From an uncultured Fibrobacter sp. (GTDB lineage Bacteria > Fibrobacterota > Fibrobacteria > Fibrobacterales > Fibrobacteraceae): a DNA stretch of 11,113 nt. The DNA lies in the NCBI GenBank assembly GCA_947306025.1, contig CAMZFJ010000030.1:1-11113 (forward strand), read 5' to 3'. A program made the position numbers and the translations under genes. Below, piece after piece: positions 6,660 to 11,113 of this stretch. Under the pieces are notes generated by a model. That model saw only the letters and a list, made by a program, of their open reading frames with translations, had not been told where the DNA came from and did no database searches. Each line of letters starts with the position of its first letter. Position 1 is the stretch's first letter.

Positions 6660-8392
6660 CATTTCCTCTTCGTCACGATGATGTTCAGCCAATCCGCATG
6701 GTCATAAGCGTTATCGCCATCAGCGTCAGCCTTGAGAATGATGGTGCTCTTACCGCCGATATAAACTTTACCCGATTGCGGCTTTCTATTGCCAAAGACC
6801 ACATCGCCCTTCCAAAGCGTTTCTTCAGGGGTCGCAACGATAAAGCGTACAGAGCCGCCGCCACCGGCTTCATCATCAACAGCAACCACAAATTCCAAGG
6901 AATCGGCGTCGGCAGGCATCTTAAAGAACAATTCAGAATTGGCATGCGTTCCAATGCCATTCTTGTATTGCTGGCCCCTGACCGTGAGCGTATTACCATC
7001 GACCGCGCGACCCTTACGCGGATTACCGTACTGTTGTGTGTAATGGTCAATCGGCAAATCGGTAAGATAGAACTGGTTCGGCTGGAGTTCAATATTCACC
7101 GGCATCAGCCCAACAATCTCGGAAATGAGCATCGGGAAGAGGAACAGCGCAAGCACGACGTACGGCGTAAATCGCGGGAACGGAATACGGTTCAACTTTT
7201 CAATCAACGCGGGGAATGCTCGCGGTGCAAAGTTATGCACAATGCCCGCGATAAAAATGAGTATCGCAAGGCCCGAAACCGGAACCCACAAGTCGGCACC
7301 CTTGAATCCATTGACCATGGAAATGTTCATCGCGCAAATGGAAGTGATGAGCAAAGACCAAATCCAAGATTTTTTCATGTCGAGCACAAGCCACACACAA
7401 GCAAACGGAACAGCGTAAATCAAGTAACGTTCGTGCATACCCGGGAGCAAAAGGAAGAACGCAAAAGCTTCCCAAGTGGCAAGTTGGAATGTGCGACGGA
7501 GCGTTTTAGCAAAAAGCGCGCACTTCAGCACATATGCCGAAACAATGACGAACAAAATTTTTCCAATCCACGACGGCGAAAGCAAGAATCCGATACCTTC
7601 AGGAGAAAGTCCAAAAAGCGGATTCGCATCGCGACTTGTATTGCCGACAAAGAACATCCAAATGTTTGCGGCATTGTAAGTCGAGAACGGGTACTGTTCC
7701 GTCGTGTTCAAGTAAGCGTGAGTGAGCAAGCCGGAAAGATTCCCCACCACGATGAACGGCAAGAACACTAGTGCAATCGCAACAGCCATAAGCGGAAGCC
7801 CGCGCCAGGACTGCTTGTAATGACGAAGGAAAATACCGCCGAAAATCGGGAGCAACAAAATCATCTGGAACTTTGCAAGTAACGCAAGCGCAAAGAACAT
7901 CGAAGCGTACTTGAGCAAGCCGCGGAAATTAACGCAATAAAGAGCCGCAATGCCAAAAATACAAGGGAACAAATCCACCTGTCCCCAAATCGGGCCATCG
8001 AGCAAAAGCGCCGGGTTGAGAGCCACAAAAGCAAGTGCCAAATGCGCGGAAATCTTCGGCAGATTGAAGCGCGCCACCAAGCGGCTCGCCAAATCCACAA
8101 GTGCCACATGGCCAAAGAATACAGGCCAAAGGCAGAAGAACTTGATTAGCGTTCCCTTTTCTATCGGGATGTTCGCCAGGTTATGGACCTGCGCCACGAC
8201 CCACAGCCAAAAAACGTAAAGCGGAGGATAGTTGCCATTAAAGCGCTCAAGCCCATTTTTCGACAACTGCTTTACCCAATCTACCCAATAATTCTGGTCG
8301 CCACCGAAGGCGGCCGCATTCGAGCAGAACAAGTTTGCAAGGAGGCAGATGATTCCCCAAATCAAGAAATATTGAATAGCCTTATTTTTCAC
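6659..8392 (-). CDS. GT-C membrane glycosyltransferase with C-terminal NPCBM-like domain
   Basis: This 577-aa protein has two parts. Residues about 1-435 form a multi-pass membrane domain with GT-C features: an acidic loop after the first helix (GGDQNYWVDW, D32), NGNYPPLYVFWLW, DGPIWGQVDLFP, and LLLPGMHERYLIYAVPF, all common in polyprenyl-phosphate-sugar transferases. Residues 442-577 resemble the NPCBM sugar-binding module: YLTDLP at its start, NGIGTHANSELFF, VDDEAGGGGSVRF, and a DGDNAYDHADWLN ending. The module would face the periplasm and could hold the glycan acceptor; that role is inferred. The start is GTG, supported by GGGAG 7 bases upstream, and overlaps the preceding acyltransferase gene by 11 bases. 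The stop TGA overlaps the start of the next glycosyltransferase gene, so translation of all three is probably coupled. Confidence 0.87.
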   Translation of the reverse strand: MKNKAIQYFLIWGIICLLANLFCSNAAAFGGDQNYWVDWVKQLSKNGLERFNGNYPPLYVFWLWVVAQVHNLANIPIEKGTLIKFFCLWPVFFGHVALVDLASRLVARFNLPKISAHLALAFVALNPALLLDGPIWGQVDLFPCIFGIAALYCVNFRGLLKYASMFFALALLAKFQMILLLPIFGGIFLRHYKQSWRGLPLMAVAIALVFLPFIVVGNLSGLLTHAYLNTTEQYPFSTYNAANIWMFFVGNTSRDANPLFGLSPEGIGFLLSPSWIGKILFVIVSAYVLKCALFAKTLRRTFQLATWEAFAFFLLLPGMHERYLIYAVPFACVWLVLDMKKSWIWSLLITSICAMNISMVNGFKGADLWVPVSGLAILIFIAGIVHNFAPRAFPALIEKLNRIPFPRFTPYVVLALFLFPMLISEIVGLMPVNIELQPNQFYLTDLPIDHYTQQYGNPRKGRAVDGNTLTVRGQQYKNGIGTHANSELFFKMPADADSLEFVVAVDDEAGGGGSVRFIVATPEETLWKGDVVFGNRKPQSGKVYIGGKSTIILKADADGDNAYDHADWLNIIVTKRK

Positions 8393-9572
8393 AAGATGCT
8401 CCCGAACGATTAAAACTGATTTTCACGGCATTCGCCTTTCGAAAAACAAAACCAACACCTTTCCAGAAATAACCCAAAATCACCGATGCAATGTATGTCA
8501 TCGCTATAAGAATCAAAAGGGACGGAATTGCCAATCCTGTCGCAGTGACAATTTTTGCGGGCAATCCAAAGTAATAGCAGAAGAACGAATGGATAAGCCA
8601 CATCGACGTACTTTGGCGGCCGATATACCAGATTCCTTTTTTCAGGAACTTTATATGGCTCAACAAATCCATGCTCGCCACCGTCAAAACCGGAATAAAG
8701 AAGATGTCGAAAATATCACCCACTTCATTCTGGCGCATGACAATAACAAGGCACCAAATAGCGATGTCGGTCAAAGGGCTCAACAGCCCGTGTTGCTTTG
8801 CGGAATTGTTCAAGCGATCGAGAAGTCCGTTCCTCGCAACAACGGCGCCCATCCAGAAGCAAGCGGCATACGGCGCAATCTGGCAGAAAAATCTGAGGTA
8901 CATGTGGCTATTTCCAAGAGTACCAAGAGCCTCGACGCGTTTTAAGCCAGGGAAAATGTGAGCAAACATCAAAGAAACAATAATCGCGATAAAAATGTTG
9001 ACTCGTGCAGAATGACGATCGATAATTAATCTTACGAACGGGAACGTCACCAAAGCAAATACGTAACTTATCAGGAACCACCATTCCCTGTTGTACGTCG
9101 AAGTGAAACCTATAAAGTTCGAAAAGAATTCCCTAAGCGCAAAATTATCGAATCGCGTATAGATGAACGGGTCAGTGCAATAAGGCGTCTGGGAAGAAAA
9201 GAATAAAAAACCAATCGGAACAAAAACAAGAAAAACTTTCCAATAAGCAAAATAGAGCCGTTTAAGGCGCCCTACGATATCGTACGGTTTTCCAAAGGAG
9301 CTTTTGTAAACGCCATATCCGCCAAAAAAGAAAAACATCGGAACGCAAATTTTGCCAAAAATTCCGAAATAACTGACCGCCGGGATATTGAATATGTTAA
9401 ACAAACTTGGGAACACACCGCCAGGGATTCGATTCGGGAAAAACCAAAGATGATGTAGGAGCATGCAGATAATCGCAATCCCCTTCATGATTTTGGTATC
9501 GTCAGGCGTCAAAAAATTATCAATTTCTTTCGAGATGTTTTGCATATTACTTTTTTTGGTGAATTGGTTCAT
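8382..9572 (-). CDS. Acyltransferase-3 family membrane protein
   Basis: This protein is 396 aa from the ATG at 9572, with about ten hydrophobic segments. The first membrane helix carries the acyltransferase-3 signature K-X10-H (K30 to H41, within KGIAIICMLLHH), followed by VPMFFFFGGYGVYKS, the usual second conserved segment. Family members (OafA, OatA N-domain, WecH types) transfer acetyl or other acyl groups onto surface polysaccharides or peptidoglycan at the membrane. It is the first gene of the minus-strand run and overlaps the GT-C-NPCBM gene, so its acceptor may be the glycan those enzymes build (inference). The start is uncertain: a perfect TATAAT ends two bases before ATG 9572, which would put transcription initiation inside the codons. 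ATG 9545 (MQNISKEIDNF) would then be the real start. Neither has a good Shine-Dalgarno. Confidence 0.87.
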   Translation of the reverse strand: MNQFTKKSNMQNISKEIDNFLTPDDTKIMKGIAIICMLLHHLWFFPNRIPGGVFPSLFNIFNIPAVSYFGIFGKICVPMFFFFGGYGVYKSSFGKPYDIVGRLKRLYFAYWKVFLVFVPIGFLFFSSQTPYCTDPFIYTRFDNFALREFFSNFIGFTSTYNREWWFLISYVFALVTFPFVRLIIDRHSARVNIFIAIIVSLMFAHIFPGLKRVEALGTLGNSHMYLRFFCQIAPYAACFWMGAVVARNGLLDRLNNSAKQHGLLSPLTDIAIWCLVIVMRQNEVGDIFDIFFIPVLTVASMDLLSHIKFLKKGIWYIGRQSTSMWLIHSFFCYYFGLPAKIVTATGLAIPSLLILIAMTYIASVILGYFWKGVGFVFRKANAVKISFNRSGASCEK

Positions 9573-9574
9573 GA

Positions 9575-9580
9575 ATTATA
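9575..9580 (-). promoter_or_regulatory. Candidate -10 box (TATAAT) for the acyltransferase/glycosyltransferase run
   Basis: A perfect TATAAT on the minus strand lies in the 87-bp divergent region between the two acyltransferase genes. The -35 is weak (TGGCAA at 16 bp). Initiation about 7 bases downstream would fall after the first possible ATG (9572), favouring the ATG at 9545 with a leader of about 20 bases. Confidence 0.4.
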
Positions 9581-9644
9581 GAAATCTTTTAAACGCTTGC
9601 CATTTACATTGTTCCCATTTTTTAAATTTCAGCGCATGAATAAA

Positions 9645-9653
9645 GGAGAAGGA
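9645..9653 (+). promoter_or_regulatory. Ribosome binding site choosing the start of the plus-strand acyltransferase
   Basis: GGAGAAGGA lies 6 bases before the ATG at 9660. An in-frame ATG at 9636 and a TTG at 9597 have no such signal, so 9660 is chosen. Upstream, TTGCCA (9597-9602) and the AT-rich hexamer TTTAAA (9621-9626) at 18 bp form a weak promoter candidate. Confidence 0.7.
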
Positions 9654-9659
9654 TTAAAG

Positions 9660-10778
9660 ATGCCCGAAATAAAGAGCAAAGACCATTCTATTGAACTCGT
9701 TAGAATTATCGCCTGCCTACTTGTGATTATGGCACATAGCCAGCTCGGAGTTGTAGAAAGCAACGCCATTGTAAACGGAAGGCTCGCATTTTCGACATTT
9801 ATCGCAGACGATGTTCCGCTATTCCTCTTGGTCACGGGATTCTTTTTATTCGGGCGAATCAAAAGCGATTCCGACATTATCCAAGTATTCCCCTACAAGG
9901 CAAAATCATTCCTTTCGCGCGTTTACATTCCGACCATCGTCTATATTCTTATTAGCATTTTCTACCGCTATTTTACGGAGCATTTACCGTCCATCGCAAA
10001 CGCAGACTGGGATTACCTTGGACGATTCATTTTCAGGTTAGCGCCAGGTGACCATCTGTGGTACATTTGTACTTACATGTCTTTCATTTTCTTTTTTCCG
10101 ATGCTCGCTTTCGTTTGCCAAGACGATCCGCAAAAGAACAAATTAAGGCGCACTTTACTCGGCATCGCCATTGCTGGAGCCGTAGTTGGCGACATTCAGT
10201 ATTTCTTTAAAATGAGCATGTTCGATCTCGACAAATTCCTTTGGGGATACTGCACCATATTCCTCATTCTCGGGTATGAACTTTCGCTTTTCATCCGCAA
10301 ATTCGACGAACGCCAAAAGAAACTTTTTGCCATCGGCGTCATTACATATTTGCTCGGATTTTTCATCAAGTTCGGCCTGCAAAATTACATGTTCACCGAA
10401 TACGGATACGTCAACAATCGCTTCCGCTGGCTCCAATGCTCGCCTTGCTTTATAACGGCAACAGGGATGTTTATCACGGTCTATGCACTGGGCAAAATAA
10501 TCAAAGCCAATAGCATTGCCGCCCGCATCATCAACTACATCGGGTCGTGCACGTTTGCAATCTACCTATTCCATATGCTGGTCATCGGAGCCACAAGAAC
10601 ATGGCAAAGAGAACTTATTAGCAAGTTCGATAGCGCAAGGACATTCTTCGATGCCGCCGCATACTACATCAGCTTCGCTCTCGCCGTTTTTGGCGTAGCG
10701 TTGGTAGTCGCGATTATTTTCAAGTACGTTGTTGAAAAGCCCGTTGCACTAGCTTTCAGCAAAACGAAAAGCAAATAA
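9660..10778 (+). CDS. Acyltransferase-3 family membrane protein (second, divergent copy)
   Basis: This is a 372-aa protein with about ten hydrophobic segments. The first helix has the R-X10-H acyltransferase-3 signature (R15 to H26, within LVRIIACLLVIMAH). It continues with ADDVPLFLLVTGFFLFG, then PGDHLWYICTYMSFIFFFP, the conserved LWY segment of this family, and a late IGSCTFAIYLFHMLVIG segment. The protein probably acylates a sugar of a surface or exported glycan at the cytoplasmic membrane. It is not a recent duplicate of the minus-strand acyltransferase: the two share only family motifs. It is transcribed away from the glycosyltransferase run and shares an 87-bp divergent promoter region with it, so joint regulation is possible. 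It converges on the aminopeptidase gene. Confidence 0.88.
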   Translation: MPEIKSKDHSIELVRIIACLLVIMAHSQLGVVESNAIVNGRLAFSTFIADDVPLFLLVTGFFLFGRIKSDSDIIQVFPYKAKSFLSRVYIPTIVYILISIFYRYFTEHLPSIANADWDYLGRFIFRLAPGDHLWYICTYMSFIFFFPMLAFVCQDDPQKNKLRRTLLGIAIAGAVVGDIQYFFKMSMFDLDKFLWGYCTIFLILGYELSLFIRKFDERQKKLFAIGVITYLLGFFIKFGLQNYMFTEYGYVNNRFRWLQCSPCFITATGMFITVYALGKIIKANSIAARIINYIGSCTFAIYLFHMLVIGATRTWQRELISKFDSARTFFDAAAYYISFALAVFGVALVVAIIFKYVVEKPVALAFSKTKSK

Positions 10779-10781
10779 AAA

Positions 10782-10804
10782 TCTCGCCTTCAAAGAAAGC
10801 GAGA
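10782..10804 (-). terminator. Hairpin terminator for the aminopeptidase gene
   Basis: TCTCGC (10782-10787) and GCGAGA (10799-10804) form a 6-bp stem. On the minus strand the stem is followed by TTTTTATTTG, a T-run typical of intrinsic terminators. On the plus strand no T-run follows directly, so it probably serves the minus-strand gene mainly. Confidence 0.65.
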
Positions 10805-10817
10805 ACAGCCATTTTGT

Positions 10818-11113
10818 TTAGCGGTAAAGTTCTTTAACGAGCTTAATCATATCCGCGTGGTCGCTTGCGGCCATCATCTCGCGGATGCTGTGCATGCTGA
10901 GCATGGGCTCGCCAATATCCACCGTCGGGATCCCGAGATTTGCAGAAATCGTCGGGCCGACTGTGCTGCCGCACGGCATGTCGTTTCGCGTAATGAATAC
11001 TTGAAGCGGGATGCCTGCCTGTTCGCATAATAAACGGAGCTGGGCAGAACTCATCAAATCACTTGCGTAGCGCTTTTGTGCGTTCGCCTTGAGCACAATG
11101 CCCTTGCCCAACA
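10818..11113 (-). CDS. M18-family aminopeptidase, C-terminal part (5' part beyond window)
   Basis: The last 97 codons of a minus-strand gene that enters from the right edge. The segment NDMPCGSTVGP and, about 20 residues later, the block VDIGEPMLSMHSIREMMAASD match the C-terminal end of M18 zinc aminopeptidases (aspartyl aminopeptidase/ApeB type). In that family the His in MHSIRE binds metal. The enzyme trims N-terminal residues from peptides in the cytoplasm and usually forms a dodecamer. The frame is open through the edge; a TTG at 11111 falls inside the conserved domain and is not the start. A hairpin with a T-run follows the stop. The family call is strong; the symbol is left blank because only a fragment is seen. 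Confidence 0.92.
   Translation of the reverse strand, partial: LGKGIVLKANAQKRYASDLMSSAQLRLLCEQAGIPLQVFITRNDMPCGSTVGPTISANLGIPTVDIGEPMLSMHSIREMMAASDHADMIKLVKELYR

Noticed and set aside
6617..7771. 384-aa plus-strand open frame
   Set aside because: Basic, Arg/His/Asn-rich translation with no motifs, antisense to the GT-C-NPCBM gene.

Overview
The window looks like a chromosomal stretch from a Gram-negative, fibre-degrading anaerobe, most likely Fibrobacter or a close relative in Fibrobacterota. This assignment is an inference. It rests on a GH5_2-type endoglucanase domain, a lineage-type lipoprotein with an LTGC lipobox followed by a Ser/Asp-rich linker, moderate GC, frequent starts without an obvious Shine-Dalgarno, and short palindromic repeats scattered between and inside genes. 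No rRNA, tRNA, insertion sequence or CRISPR array is visible.

Left part (1-3486). The left edge carries the 5' part of a large minus-strand gene. It reads without interruption for 569 codons from the start at 1708 to the window edge: signal peptide, complete GH5_2-like cellulase, three membrane segments, then the start of a BcsA-like GT2 cellulose-synthase domain. Divergent from it is a 106-aa plus-strand gene for a small exported protein with two Gly-rich membrane segments. That gene converges on a lipoprotein gene, and a bidirectional hairpin terminator lies between them. A 354-bp gene-free stretch follows, holding one REP-like palindrome and an array of about 77-bp direct repeats with internal hairpins. 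The last, partial repeat runs into the 3' end of the next gene.

Middle part (3487-9572). Five minus-strand genes are packed like one operon, with overlaps or short gaps. In transcription order they are an acyltransferase-3 membrane protein, a GT-C type membrane glycosyltransferase with a C-terminal NPCBM-like domain, a second GT-C (PMT/ArnT-like) membrane glycosyltransferase, an exported TPR protein of BatC type, and an exported Asn/Gln-rich BatC-like protein. The last gene carries a REP-like palindrome inside its signal-peptide coding region. The set suggests envelope glycan assembly and O-acylation coupled to Bat-like periplasmic TPR proteins. The functional link is inferred from gene spacing only.

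Right part (9573-11113). A second acyltransferase-3 gene is transcribed divergently from the operon. It converges on the C-terminal part of an M18-family aminopeptidase gene that runs off the right edge.

The most interesting item is the GH5-GT2 fusion: a beta-glucan hydrolase joined by membrane helices to a beta-glucan synthase in one polypeptide, with a predicted topology that puts the hydrolase in the periplasm and the synthase in the cytoplasm.
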